The notes: generated by a model not told the origin, from the sequence alone. Counted from the first letter of the stretch, positions 22,577 to 34,612 are shown. The stretch: 64,000 nucleotides of DNA from Piromyces finnis (GCA_002104945.1 MCFH01000023.1:1-64000); one strand, 5' to 3'. Numbers and translations: made by a program.

Positions 22577-23261
22577 TTAAATTAATAAAGGTAATAAAAT
22601 AGTAGTAATTTTAGTAGTAATAAAATCACTTGCATCACTTGTTTCATGGGAAGATTTGCATTTATCAGATTCTAAGAAAGAAATTTTGATAGAATTTATA
22701 TCTTGATAAGTATAACTTTCAGTAGTAAATGATAAATTTTCATAAGCAGCAAAGCGGTTGATATTAATTTCTTTGAAAGACTTAATTAAAGATTCAGTAC
22801 ATTTTTTTGATTTACATGTGTCTGATAAAGCTTCATCTTCACCAGTTAATGTGATTGTATATATAGAGAATGGACATAACTCATTATTTTCGTTAGTGAA
22901 ACATTTACTTTCTAATCCTTGTACTAAATCCCTAATTATAAGGGGTTGCATTGCTTCTACAAATTGAGGAATTTTACTGCAAATTGGGAAGTACTTTAAT
23001 GGATCATTTATAGAATGCTTGACATTTTTCAGATTTGATATTAGAGCAAGCTTGTTTATAATTTCCAATAGTAATGATAGGCATACAGTTGTTACTATAT
23101 TCGGAATTATTGTTTTCTTCGATACATTCTTCAAAAATGGCACTGGTTTCAGAGTCTACAAAATTATCTCTTTTTACCAAATTAGAAAAAAAGAAAGAGT
23201 TAGCAAAAGTTGAAGCTATTATTGTAATTAAGATAAGTACTAAAAGATTAAAAATTTTCAT
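22577..23261 (-). pseudogene. Secreted cysteine-rich protein, possibly GPI-anchored; one frameshift
   Basis: The ATG at 23261 gives a clear signal peptide (MKIFNLLVLILITIIASTFA). The frame continues through CIEENNNSEYSNNC and SEKCQAFYK, meets TGA at 23004-23006, and resumes in another frame at DPLKYFPICSK for about 140 codons. Together these give about 225 residues with ten or more cysteines. The last 15-18 residues (DFITTKITTILLPLLI) are hydrophobic after a small-residue stretch, as in GPI-anchor signals. The single 1- or 2-base shift near 23005 is the only defect, so a sequence error is a real possibility. The family is not recognised; it is presumably a cell-surface or secreted protein. 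Confidence 0.6.
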
Positions 23262-24281
23262 TTTTTTTCTTTTTTACTTATTTAAAAATATCAATACTAC
23301 TTTTTTTATTACTACTATTTTTTTTTTTATGATGATATTTAAATATTTTAATTTAATATTATTATTAATAATATTTTTTTTTTTTATAATTTATGTTTTA
23401 ATTATATTTTTATTAAATCAGTTTATAAAATACTTTATAAAAATAGAATTAGTAATATTACTAATATTACTGTTGTTTTATTCAAATTAATAAAACAATT
23501 TCTTATATTATATTATATTATTTTCTATTATTTAAATTTATTTTATGAATAATACAATGATATTAATTACTTTGAATTACATTAATTAAATCCATCTACA
23601 TTCATATCCACATTCATGTAAAAATATCACACTAGATGAAAATATTGATATATGTTTCTTTTATGTTGTAGTAATTAATAATATTATATTAGGTGAATAT
23701 ATTTTTATTATTATAATTAATTCTTCTTTCTAATAATTACACTTCTTTAATTATTAAACATCAATATCTCTATATTATAAAATTCCTATATAATTAAATA
23801 TAATTGAATATCAATTATATAATATAGTGCATTATAATATATATAATATAGGAATAATAATTAAATAGGATATAATATAACATATTTTACATTTTAAATG
23901 AAATATTACTATAAAAGGAAAAGTAATGTAATACAAATGAGTATTACAATAAAATGCCACATCAATAAAAATATAAATATAAATATATACATTTTTTTAT
24001 AAATATATAAAGCAATATGAATAATTCATATAATTTAATTGAATAATATTCATTAAATAAAATGTATCATAATGTATAGATTATTTAAATAAAATAAAAT
24101 AAAATAGTATCAATTTATCAATTTGCAAAAAAGTAACATAATGCGAAGAAATGGAATCTTTATTTTTTTTTTTTTTTAATCTAGTTATTTATAAGATGAT
24201 TTCATATTAATAAATAATATATATTAATTTTTTTTTTTATTTACTAAATTTATGTATTGATTTTTTTTTTTTTTTCGGAAT
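23262..24281. other. A+T-rich intergenic DNA
   Basis: About 1 kb with T-runs and no supportable gene; probably contains the promoters of the flanking divergent genes. Confidence 0.55.
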
Positions 24282-25484
24282 ATGAATAATATCGAGTATT
24301 ATAAAAATAAAAAAGATTCAAAAGTAATAAAGTTACTTAAACAATACAAAATATATAATGAGGGAAATTTTAATTCTGAAAATATAAAAGATTTAATTTG
24401 CAAATTAGTTATGTATGAAGAAGCAAACAATTTAAAAAATGTATTGAGCGAATTATTTGAAAATTATAGGTATGACAGAGATTATGAATTTGATAAACAA
24501 TTTAGGTTTGACAATGATTTTATAATAATTTTACTTGTTTATTACAAAAATAAAACACAGTTTTCGAATTAAGAACTAAAGCTATTATTAATTAAAGAAA
24601 AAGAAAAAAAGTCAAATTCTATTGTTAATTTTTATATAGCTGATAGATATATTGATAAGCTTGATTACTTTTTTGTAACTCCCTTATATATTGCATGTTT
24701 CGTTAATAATGAGGAATTAGTAAAAATCTTATTTGATTATGGGGCAAACGTGAATTTCCGAAATAATGAAGGTGAAACAGCTATATTATATTTATGCCAA
24801 TGTAATATTTCTCTTAATATTATAAAATTATTAATTGATAAATACAAAGCTAAAATATATGATGTAGATAAGTATGGCAATACACTATTACATAAATTTT
24901 GTAAAAGACATGGTGATAACGATGTAAAATTATTTACTTTTTTAATAGAAAAAGGCTTGGATATAAATAAAGTTAATAATGATGGAAATACTCCATTAAT
25001 GGAATTGTGTAAGTATACAACAAAAGATTTTTATATTCCATTATTACTGGAAAATGGTGCAAAAATTAATGTACGAAATAATAATGGTGAAACAGCAATA
25101 CTTGTAAATTGTAAACACGGAAAATTAAGTTGTGACAGATTGGTAAAAAAGTTGGTTGAATGTGGTGCTGATGTTAATATAGCTGATAATGATGGTAATA
25201 CACCATTATTAATAAGTTGTCGTAAAGATAGTGATCTGCCTATTTTAGGTTTAAATCGATATTTTATTGAGAATGGAGCAGATATAAATAAAGCAAATAA
25301 AAAGGGTAGAGTACCTTTTCATGAAATCTGTTATTATGGAAGTAAATTATTAATAGATTATTTTGTTGAACATGGAGCAGATATAAATAAAATGGATAAT
25401 GATGGTAATGCTCCATTAAGTATAGCACGTTCAGCTAATAATGAAAATAATATTAAACATTTAATTAGTTATGGAGTAAAATAA
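24282..25484 (+). pseudogene. Ankyrin-repeat protein with one in-frame stop
   Basis: One reading frame of 401 codons runs from ATG (MNNIEYYKNKKDSK) to TAA at 25482-25484, broken only by a TAA at 24570-24572. The first 96 codons form a charged helical N-terminus. The rest is about seven or eight ankyrin repeats, with recurring cores such as DNDGNTPLLISC, NNDGNTPLMELC, VEHGADINKMDNDGNAPL and ENGADINKANKKGR. Ankyrin repeats bind other proteins; no enzymatic domain is present, so the target is unknown. The gene has neither signal peptide nor membrane segment, suggesting an intracellular protein. A single base change would explain the stop. The 735-base second half stays open and has an internal ATG at 24750 that could start a shortened protein. 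Confidence 0.8.
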
Positions 25485-25698
25485 ATATAAATCTATAAAT
25501 TTTTAATGTTATGAAGTAGGTGTTTCTTATATACTTTTTTAAATTTTTGTATGCCTTGGAATTATTAATAAAGAATAACAAATAAAAATATATTTATTAT
25601 TTTTTAAAAAAATTAAAATAAATTAATACATATAAAATGATTATAATATTTAATTTTTATTCATATAAAATCTTTAAGTTAAAGATGAGAATAATTAA

Positions 25699-26701
25699 AT
25701 GGTTTATTTTGGTTTTAGTAATTATTACTATCCTTACAATCATTTAGATATTCAATTGGCATTATTAATTTTATCTGCTGGAGATCATGATGGAAATATA
25801 GTTAAGGATGCGAATCTTGAATATTTGAAAATTAATATTAGTAAAAATCTAAGTAATAAAGTGGAGAAAGATATAGTTGATATTATTCCAAGTTTAAGAG
25901 ATATAAGAAAAAATATAATTGATGAAAATGAGCGAAATCAAATTTAAAGAGTTGTATAAAAAAGCTGAAAAATTAGCTATTCATTGATTAGGATTAACTA
26001 TTGAGAGCTCATTATTTGATGCCTTTAAAACTGAAACTACTAATAACAATGTTAATAATAATAACAATAATAATGCTAATACTAATGCTAATGCTAATGA
26101 ACTGGTTAAATCACATTTTGAAAAGTTGGATGTATTTAGAAAATTGAATACTGATGGCATTGGATTAATTAACAGTGAAAATGACATGACTACGTTATCT
26201 TTTTATAGAAAAGATAGTAATATAGATTCTAATAAAAATAAATTTAAAAATGTTATTAAAAATTATGTTCCTTTTGTACCACAGTATGATAATAATCATT
26301 CCAACAGTTATATTGTTAATTATTTTAAAGATGTTGCATCACCATGTTATCAATTACAAACTTGCAAAGATTTATTTGACAATTCTAATCTATCATACAG
26401 TTTAATCAAAGATGATTCTAAGGATAATTTATATTTTATTGTTAGTCTTAATAATAATATACATGCGTTTCAATTAAAAAATGATAATGGTCATTATATT
26501 ATGAATGGTTATGACAATGAATCATTAAACGATTTAAATGATATAATTCAAGGATATGGTAAATCTTCCGAAAACACAAGTAATGATGCTTTTATTAAAG
26601 GGGATGATATTAATATAATTCCAGATTGTGGTATAATTCTTACTACTAGAATTTACAGTCAACACAGCAACCACTGTCTTACTCTCCTGATGATTATGTA
26701 A
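25699..26701 (+). pseudogene. Unrecognised gene, broken
   Basis: The first part (25699-25947) starts MVYFGFSNYYYPYNHLDIQL. A frameshift near 25925 leads to MSEIKFKELYKKAEKLAIH, a TGA at 25985-25987, and then an open frame to 26701 containing an asparagine-rich stretch (NNNNNNNANTNANAN) and VASPCYQLQTCKDLFDNSN. No family, signal peptide or membrane segment was recognised. It follows the ankyrin gene on the same strand with a 214-base gap; a functional link is not demonstrable. Confidence 0.45.
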
Positions 26702-26750
26702 TTTCAGATAGAGAGAGTAATCGAATTGATAATCAATTAAATGGAAAATT

Positions 26751-26811
26751 GTTCATTTGATAAACATTTTTCATTTTGTAGTAAATTACGGATTAATTGA
26801 ATAATATCCAT
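26751..26811 (-). pseudogene. N-terminal relic of family X
   Basis: Minus strand reads MDIIQLIRNLLQNEKCLSNE, almost the same as the X start MNIIKLIRSLIQNEKCLSNE. Only about 20 codons remain. Confidence 0.7.
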
Positions 26812-26819
26812 TAATTATT

Positions 26820-28259
26820 AATTAATTTTATATTTAATAAAAATTAAAAAATTATTTTATTAAAATATAAATTATAATGTATACTAATCATTTTATAATT
26901 GTGGATATTTATTTATTAATTTATCATTATTATGTAAAACTATAAATAAAGATATGATAAATATAAGTAAATATTTAAATTATAATATATTATATATTAT
27001 ACTAACTAGTTAAAAATAATATAGTTAACATTTTTTAACAACACTTTTTTGATAAAATTATATAAAAAAGTATTATATTTAAAGATAATATTGATTTAAA
27101 AATAAATAGTTTATTTAAAAATAATATTAATATTTTTTATAAATTAAAAGTTTTTATTTAATAGTGTAATAGTTCAACTTGGTAATTACAAATTATTATA
27201 AAATATATAATATAATATTTACATCTATATTAAACATAGTTTATTTATATAATAAATAAATGATGTTTAAATGTATTTACATTCATTTGAATTATAAAAT
27301 AAAATATTAAAAAATAAAAGTTTAGTTTAATTAAATATATATCATAGTTTCTATTTAATGTTGTTATTGTATTTAGCATGATGTAATTATATGTACATAT
27401 TATTTTTAATGAATTATCTATTATGATAATATATAAATCTATAAAAGAAAATATTAAGGTTATTTAAATATAAAATTAAATCTTTCAATAAAATAAAATA
27501 TTACATATTTTATAAATATATAAATAATTATTTCATTAATACGAATAGAATGAATAGAATAATTATTATTTAGTTATTATATAATAATAATTATTTTATA
27601 AAAATTTAAAAATATTAAAATATCATTTTAAATATTTTATTTTAATTGTTTATTATTAAGTTATAAAGAAAAGGTGTATTAAATTTATAATATTAATTTA
27701 TTACATTGTTCTACAAACCTACTTATCAATTTATGTATTTGCATTAATTTAATGTATTTGTATTAAATATTTAGTGGTCTAGAAATGAGCCATTAATAGT
27801 ATATAAGAAAGAAAAATTTTCATACATTTTAAATTTTTCATAGCTATCCTATATTAATAATTTTAATATATTAATAAACTTTAAATATTATAAAATAAAC
27901 ATGAAACAATACTATTATTAATATTAAAATAATTAAATAATTAATGGATTATTTAATTTTGATTTATAGAATATTCTATTTATTAAAGTAATAAATATCA
28001 GTGTAACATTATATTAGAATATGATTGGTTGTAAATGTTTTAAAAAAATTTAAAAAGTTAATTTCTTTTTTATCATAATTTAATCAAGAATAATTCAAAA
28101 AGTGGAATTATAAAAGAATATTTATGAAATATATTCGGGGACTGTTAAAAAATATTTAATTTATAAATACATTATTAAAAATCAAACTAAATTTTATACA
28201 TAATATTGCTATATTTATCCTAAAAATTTATTTTATATAATTTTTATAAAATAAAAATA
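26820..28259. other. A+T-rich intergenic DNA
   Basis: Holds a diverged version of the 118-bp repeat near 27165-27290. No gene recognised. Confidence 0.55.
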
Positions 28260-29006
28260 CTGAAAAACATTATTTTCGTGGTGTTTACATATATATTTTG
28301 TATTTTGTTTTTTCAAAATGGATATACCCATATTATAACTATTGAATCAGATAATATTCCTTATGAATATATTTATCATTTAAATGTGACTACTAATTCT
28401 ATTGAATGCGTATTTTGTGATACAACCATATGTAAAGGTTCATATTATTTTAAAGCTGACAGATATTTTAATTTACCATTTATTGAAATTCCAATTAATA
28501 CCAATACTTTACGATTAAACGACAACAATACAGATTGCAAAATATGTAATCGTTCGGAAACCCAATTCAACAGGTATATTTTGCATCCATATGTTATGTA
28601 TCATAATCCTACTATAAGCAATAATACTTCAACTGAATGTAATAAAGATGCTCAATGTTTTACAAATAAATGTGTAAACCATACTTGTAAATTCAATGAA
28701 AATAATATTATCACACGTCTTCGATATGGTCGTAAGGGAAAATTTGTTGGAGATCCTTGTGTAAATAGGGATGATTATTCAGAAGGTGAATGTAATGGAG
28801 AGTGCTACATACCTATGAATGAAGATGAAAATAATGAATTAGATTCTGCTATACGTTTTTTGTACTGGTTGGGATTTTTGAGTTCTATTGCAATTCTTGG
28901 AATTTTTTATTGTTGTTGTTCTTATATAAAGATGCTAAATCTTATAAAGAATTTAATAATATTTAAATTAAATCTATTAAATATATTCAATAAATTTAAT
29001 ATGTAA
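28260..29006 (+). CDS. Cysteine-rich single-pass membrane protein; start codon uncertain
   Basis: The frame is open from at least 28260 to TAA at 29006, about 248 codons. A signal-peptide-like segment (FVVFTYIFCILFFQNGYTH) leads. It is followed by CVFCDTTICKG, DCKICNRSE, the block ECNKDAQCFTNKCVNHTC, a basic RLRYGRKGKF, GDPCVNRDDYSEGECNGEC, and then one membrane span (FLYWLGFLSSIAILGIFY) followed by a cysteine cluster. This suggests a type I membrane protein with a disulphide-rich ectodomain. The expected ATG is a CTG at 28260-28262, where the related copy at 21 kb has ATG-AAA-AAC-ATT; a GTG follows at 28278. The gene may have lost its start or begin in an upstream exon. Function unknown. A phospholipase-like relic follows, as at 63 kb. 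Confidence 0.65.
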   Translation: MKNIIFVVFTYIFCILFFQNGYTHIITIESDNIPYEYIYHLNVTTNSIECVFCDTTICKGSYYFKADRYFNLPFIEIPINTNTLRLNDNNTDCKICNRSETQFNRYILHPYVMYHNPTISNNTSTECNKDAQCFTNKCVNHTCKFNENNIITRLRYGRKGKFVGDPCVNRDDYSEGECNGECYIPMNEDENNELDSAIRFLYWLGFLSSIAILGIFYCCCSYIKMLNLIKNLIIFKLNLLNIFNKFNM

Positions 29007-29283
29007 AAGAAATTTAGTGAGTATTTTTTAAAAATAAATTTTATTAACAATTTAAACTATAATGAAATGTTAATTTCATTATTAATTTAATTACTTATAT
29101 ATAAACTGATATTAAGTATTATAATATATCAACATTATATATTAATATAATATAATACTTAAAATATTATATAAATATAAAATGATTATTTTTATGTTTT
29201 CATTTATAATAAAAATAAATTATTCAAGATAACTATAAATATTAATTCAACTAATAATAAATTCGAAATTATAGACACATAAA

Positions 29284-29390
29284 ATGCTATTTTTTTCAGC
29301 TATTATTGCAATTGTGCTAGTTAGAAATGTGTAAAAAGATCAAGGCCAATATTATGAAATGTACTTTAATGAAAAATTAAATTAAACAGG
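29284..29390 (+). pseudogene. N-terminal relic of the PI-PLC-like gene
   Basis: Reads MLFFSAIIAIVLVRNV, then a stop, then KDQGQYYEMYF. This is colinear with the signal peptide and first residues of the 62 kb gene (MIFFSAIIAIALVRNVLGVK). The 280 bases before it match the spacer between the cysteine-rich gene and the phospholipase-like gene at 63 kb. The rest of the gene is missing here. Confidence 0.7.
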
Positions 29391-29399
29391 ATCAATTTT

Positions 29400-30504
29400 C
29401 CAGTAAATATAAAGTTTAGATAATAAATTATTAAAAATTTGAATGTTAACACTTGAAAAATCACATTTAATTTCATTTTTATATTGTTATTTTTTATATA
29501 TTTTATATTATTATTATCTAGAGAAAATAATATAAAGAAAGATATATTATATTAAAACGATATAGTTCTATACTATATTAAAAGAAATAATAGAAACAAA
29601 TAGAATATTTAATCTTTTTTTTTTTTTTTTTTTTTTTAAAATGAAGAAAATAAAGAAATACTTATAGTTTCATATTTTAATAAAACATTGATAAATCTAT
29701 TATGTTTTATAATTGAAAACCGGAAAATAGTTTGTAAAGAACATGTATTGAGACAAAATTATAAATAATAATGAATTTCTGTTTACATTTATTTGAAATT
29801 TTGTAAAAATTCCATAAAGTAAATTCTAATTTCTACACAAATTGTTCTATTTACAAATCATTATTTTTAATAAATATCTTCCTTCAATTTCTTTTCTAAT
29901 AATCTTTGAAAAGAGAAATCGAATTATTTTTATTTTTTATAAATGTATACAATAATTATCAAATATTTTTATATAAATTACTTTCCTTTATTATTAAAAA
30001 AAAAGATTTTTGTGATTTTATTTAAAATTTATATTAAATATAATTTCTAAAAAGGAATATTAATTTAAATACTATTTATTAAATACTAATGAATATATAT
30101 AAAACATTACGGTCATTTTAATATTTTGTCCTTTAGTAAGAATAAAGATATAAATGAAAAATTATAAATAAAAACTTAAAAAAAGGTATATAATCTTTAC
30201 AAAAGAATTTTAATTTTTTTTTTTATTTTTCATTCTTTACTTTTATTTATTTTTTATTTTATTTTTTTTTTATATTATTATTTTACATTTATTATTTTTT
30301 TTTTATTAAGTATATAGTTATTAATATTAATATAAAAATAATAAATTTTATATTATTATCAATAATTAATTATTTATTATACTACTGTGTTGTTTTTATA
30401 TATATATTTGATTATTTATATTATAACTAAATTATTAAAATATTAATAAATTTAGTAGAATCTTTTTAGATATATGTATATTATTTACATAGTTTTCCTT
30501 AGAT
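29400..30504. other. A+T-rich intergenic DNA
   Basis: T-run near 29617-29637 and TA repeats; no gene recognised. Confidence 0.55.
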
Positions 30505-32274
30505 TTAATTACATGCTAATTTTAACATTTCTCCAAATTTGGCTCTCTTCTCTAATACACTGTTACTTCGGTCTTTAGGGATTTCATACTCTAAGACGAC
30601 TTTATTAGAAGCTTCCTTAACTGATTTAGCACTTTTTAAAGCACTAAGAACGTCTTTATAATTATTATTAAGTTCTATCCAGAAGTAGTCAAGTTGCATT
30701 TGAAGATCACCAATACTCTTTTTTTGCTCTTTAGCATATTCAAGAAGACCCTGTTTACGTTTACTTGAAGTCCATTGTACTAAACCATATCCAGCTGAAT
30801 CAGTTGTAAATTTTTTGTATGTTCCATTATCAACTTCCTTGGTATATTGTTCATCAGTTTTTCCAAGACTTTTTTCGTAAATGCCTTCAAGATCATTTGA
30901 TCTTAAACGAGATTCGGCATAAAGATTTCCAATCATACCGGCAGCTCCATAAGCATTTTCAATTTTACTTAAAAGGAAGCTCCAAATGTATGGTGCATTT
31001 GGTAATGCTTCTTTGTCAATAGTTCCGTAACTATTTTTTGGGGAACATTCCTTAAGAGTAGAACATTTTCCAAATTCTGATTGGCATCCAATACCGCAAT
31101 GAGTATTTTCGGTTCCACACCATCCATACTGACTACAGCATTTACCGGATGGGCATACAGTGTATCCATTCTGAGGTCCGCATTTACCATTCGTAGAAAG
31201 TCCAGTACATGTACCAAATTCAGATTGACATCCTTTTGAAAGTTGGCAATGGCTGTCTTCTTTTCCACACCATCCATATTCACTACAACAATAGCCTGGA
31301 CTACATTCACCATATCCTTTACCACATCTACTTTTTGTTGTAGGAGATGTACTAGTTTTAGTTGTAGTCGTTCTAGTGGTTGTAGCTTTAGTTGTTGTAG
31401 CCTTGGTTGTAGTAGTCTTTTTTGTAGTAGTAGTGGTTGTAGTAGCTTTAGTTGTAGTTGTAGTTGTAGTTTTAAAAATGTTATTTGTGGTGGTGGTGGT
31501 GGTTTTAGGGACGGTACTAGTTATTAAAGAAATATTACATTGACCAAATTCGGATTGACAACCAGCACCGCAATGAATACTTTCGGTTCCACACCATCCA
31601 TACTGACTACAACATTCCCCAGATGGACATACAGTATAACCATTTTGTGGACCACAACGATTATTTGTAGAGATACCACCAATACACTTACCAAACTCAG
31701 ATTGACAACCATTTGAAATTAAACAGTGATCATCAGATTGACCACACCAACCAAACACACTACAACAAAAGCCAGGATCACATTCCCCATATCCTACACC
31801 ACATTTACTCTTGATTGAGGTAGGTTGAAGAGATGTATTGGATTTAGTAGTTTGAGAAGAAATATTAGTTGTTGTTGATGGAGGGATGGTATTAAAAGTT
31901 AAAGTTGGTTGTAAAAAATTATTACACTGACCAAATTCCGATTGACATCCGGTACCGCAATGAATACCTTCGGTTCCACACCATCCATACTGACTACAGC
32001 ATTCCTCAGATGGACATATAGTATAACCATTTTGTGGACCACATCGATCATCTGTAGAGATACCACCAGTACATTTACCAAATTTTGGTTGACAGTTATT
32101 AGAGATTAAGCAATAGTCATCGGATTTACCACACCATCCAAATTCACTACAACAAAAGCCAGGATCACATTCACCATATCCATCACCACATCTACTTGTA
32201 AACGTTGGGGCAGCCGATATAGATGAAATGGATAGAATTGATGAAATGGAGAAAATTAAATTAAGGTATTTCAT
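30505..32274 (-). CDS. Secreted protein with six CBM18 chitin-binding modules and a phage-type lysozyme domain
   Basis: The ATG at 32274 starts MKYLNLIFSISSILSISSIS, a good signal peptide (residues 1-21); the frame is open further upstream but the extra 56 residues look untranslated. The protein has 589 residues. CBM18 modules lie at about 28-68, 77-117, 157-197, 206-246, 316-356 and 364-404, each with eight cysteines and a GWCG core. A threonine-rich linker spans about 247-315. Residues 426-589 resemble the phage tail lysozyme family: GMIGNLYAES with a likely catalytic Glu at about 454, DSAGYGLVQWT, and an MQLDYFW block. CBM18 binds chitin or GlcNAc polymers; the enzyme domain would cleave peptidoglycan-type glycan. 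The frame is intact with no intron. Role inferred: a secreted antibacterial or wall-remodelling lysozyme, the catalytic domain probably acquired from bacteria or phage. Confidence 0.88.
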   Translation of the reverse strand: MKYLNLIFSISSILSISSISAAPTFTSRCGDGYGECDPGFCCSEFGWCGKSDDYCLISNNCQPKFGKCTGGISTDDRCGPQNGYTICPSEECCSQYGWCGTEGIHCGTGCQSEFGQCNNFLQPTLTFNTIPPSTTTNISSQTTKSNTSLQPTSIKSKCGVGYGECDPGFCCSVFGWCGQSDDHCLISNGCQSEFGKCIGGISTNNRCGPQNGYTVCPSGECCSQYGWCGTESIHCGAGCQSEFGQCNISLITSTVPKTTTTTTNNIFKTTTTTTTKATTTTTTTKKTTTTKATTTKATTTRTTTTKTSTSPTTKSRCGKGYGECSPGYCCSEYGWCGKEDSHCQLSKGCQSEFGTCTGLSTNGKCGPQNGYTVCPSGKCCSQYGWCGTENTHCGIGCQSEFGKCSTLKECSPKNSYGTIDKEALPNAPYIWSFLLSKIENAYGAAGMIGNLYAESRLRSNDLEGIYEKSLGKTDEQYTKEVDNGTYKKFTTDSAGYGLVQWTSSKRKQGLLEYAKEQKKSIGDLQMQLDYFWIELNNNYKDVLSALKSAKSVKEASNKVVLEYEIPKDRSNSVLEKRAKFGEMLKLACN

Positions 32275-32277
32275 ATT

Positions 32278-32303
32278 TATATATATATATATATATATAT
32301 AGT
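32278..32303. repeat. (TA)n repeat just upstream of the CBM18 gene start
   Basis: About twelve TA units immediately 5' of the ATG on the minus strand; it would lie in the 5' leader or core promoter. Confidence 0.7.
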
Positions 32304-32442
32304 TTTTTATTTTTTTTTTTAAATAAAATAAGAATTTTTTTATTTTTTTATAGTTTCTAGAAAAATCAAATAAAAAATAAAGTTTATTATTTAAATATAT
32401 AATAAAAGTATTGTTTCTTATTAATTTTTGGTTTGTGTTCAT

Positions 32443-33359
32443 TATTGAGGTAAAATTCTTTTACAGTCTAGACCATTAGAAAAAAGTATACTTTTTTTTT
32501 TTTCCATATCAAAGTTTAAATATTATAAAATGTAATGATATTAATTTATTTAAAAAAAATTTTTGATCTAAATAGAATTTATATTTATTATAAAATTTTT
32601 TTGTTTTTACAATTATCATTATTATTATTATTATTATTATCAATGGTTTAATTCAATTAAAATGAAATCTATCAAGTATTTTAAAATATTTATTCTATTC
32701 TTTAAATATTCTATATAAAAATAGATAATACTAATAATGATGATAATAATAACATTGCAGAAATGTGAATATTAAACTGAATATAAACTCGATAGTTATC
32801 TATATATAACTATAAATTATAAAAATTATTGCTAATTCAAAGGACATTAATTTATAGTTATTTCATATTAATTATTTATTCTTATATAAAAGTATTTATT
32901 AAAAGTAATAATTATTATAATTAAGGTTTAAAGTATAAAAAAAAAAAAAGTCGATTTTTTATCTTTTTTTTTTTTTTTTCTGGATAGTTATTTAATTATC
33001 ATTTTACCATATAAAGAAATTATTATTTATAATATATAAGATATATTTATTTAGTCTATTAAATAAATTATAAAATGTATTTAATAAATAATTATCATAA
33101 AATAGCAGACATATAAAATATTAATGAACAATTTCCATTTGGATTTGTACATTTTGTATAAAACAATTACATTTAATAATATTTAATAGTAATAACTTTA
33201 ATATATTAATATACATGAATTGTATTAAAAAATTATTAAAATGTTTTATATAATTTTATATACAAATTTAAAAACTATTTCTTAATATATTAATAGGATT
33301 CAATTATTTTTTTTATATATATAGAAAATTACATCCACCACCATAATTTTATTATAAAT
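32443..33359. other. A+T-rich intergenic DNA
   Basis: Contains an ATT repeat near 32617-32640. No gene recognised. Confidence 0.55.
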
Positions 33360-33650
33360 ATTAATTTCTTAAGTAGTATTTCTGAACGCTAAATTGAAAG
33401 ATTTAAACACAATCCTTTCTTTTACCAAAGCTATTAATTTTCCATTAATAATTATACTTGAATTATCATTTGTACCTTTAAACCAAGTTATACTACAATC
33501 AATCGATTAACATTCGCTAGTTAAATGTCTTTAATTAATGTAAAAATAATAGCTATAACCCCTGAAGCTATCTCGTATCTTGGTTTTAACTAGTGATTTT
33601 ACTAAAATTTATTTATAATCTAATGAATGATCCGTATCTGATTTAGAAAG
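33360..33650 (-). pseudogene. Possible coding relic, unrecognised
   Basis: On the minus strand an open piece reads DCSITWFKGTNDNSSIIING, then KLIALVKERIVF and a stop. It is preceded in another frame by RYEIASGVIAIIFTLIKDI. The amino-acid composition looks coding and unlike the surrounding DNA, but stops interrupt it and no homologue was found in the window. Confidence 0.3.
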
Positions 33651-34494
33651 TGACGTGTTTTTTTTTTTTTTTACAAAACTTTTATTAGTAATGTTAATTT
33701 AAACTGTAATTACTATTTAAAAAAAAACATCAAAGACTATTGGTGTAAAGTAAAAAAACTTTAAAAAATTTGCATTTAAATTTTATGGACATTTCATAAA
33801 AAAAATTTTTTTTTATTTTCTATTAATTTATTTATTTATCAAAGTTGGGTACAAAATAAATTAAATGAAAAAATGAATATTCCATTTTTTAAAAATTAAT
33901 AAACTTAAAAAAGTTAAATTTATGTAGGTTTCATATTTATTACATTATTCACATTATTATAAATAATGAAAATTATTTATTTTATATAGTTTAAATTTTA
34001 AAAATTAGAGATAGATAGGAAGGTAATGTCAAGTTTTAACTAATAAAAAATAAATATAATAATCATTTAACACAAAAAAATAAACCTATTTTTTTATTAT
34101 GATGATGATGATGTACTGTTAAAAAAAATTAGAGTTTATTTTAATTTATCTAAATTAATGATTAATTAAATAAACAAATTTTTCTTTTTAATGACCTATA
34201 AAATTAATTAAATCATAAATTAATTTAATTATAAAATTAATATTTAATATAAAATAATATAAGAAAATAAAAGTTTGATATTTTATTACTATTTTTTAAG
34301 AAAATATATAAAATGATAAGTCACAAAAAAAAAAATTTTTTTTAAAAAAAAAAAAAATAGATATAAATCAAATTAATAATAATAATAAAAAAAAAAAAAA
34401 CATAAAAAAATATATATAAAAAAGTATATATATTTTATATTTATAACATATATAATTAAACTATATAAAATAAATATAAATAAATTACAAGTTT
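33651..34494. other. A+T-rich intergenic DNA
   Basis: A- and T-runs only; ends at the 118-bp repeat. Confidence 0.55.
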
Positions 34495-34612
34495 ATTTAA
34501 TAGTAAATTATACTTCAACTTGGTAGTTACAGCATATTACAAAGTAAAACATTATATTTATAATAATAAATGATTCTATAATTTATATATATTTACTTAG
34601 AACACAATTAAT
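34495..34612 (+). repeat. 118-bp repeat, copy 2, in the upstream region of the CE4 gene
   Basis: Identical by eye to 19051-19168. It ends 65 bases before the ATG of the polysaccharide deacetylase gene, so it probably lies in that gene's promoter or leader. Confidence 0.85.
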
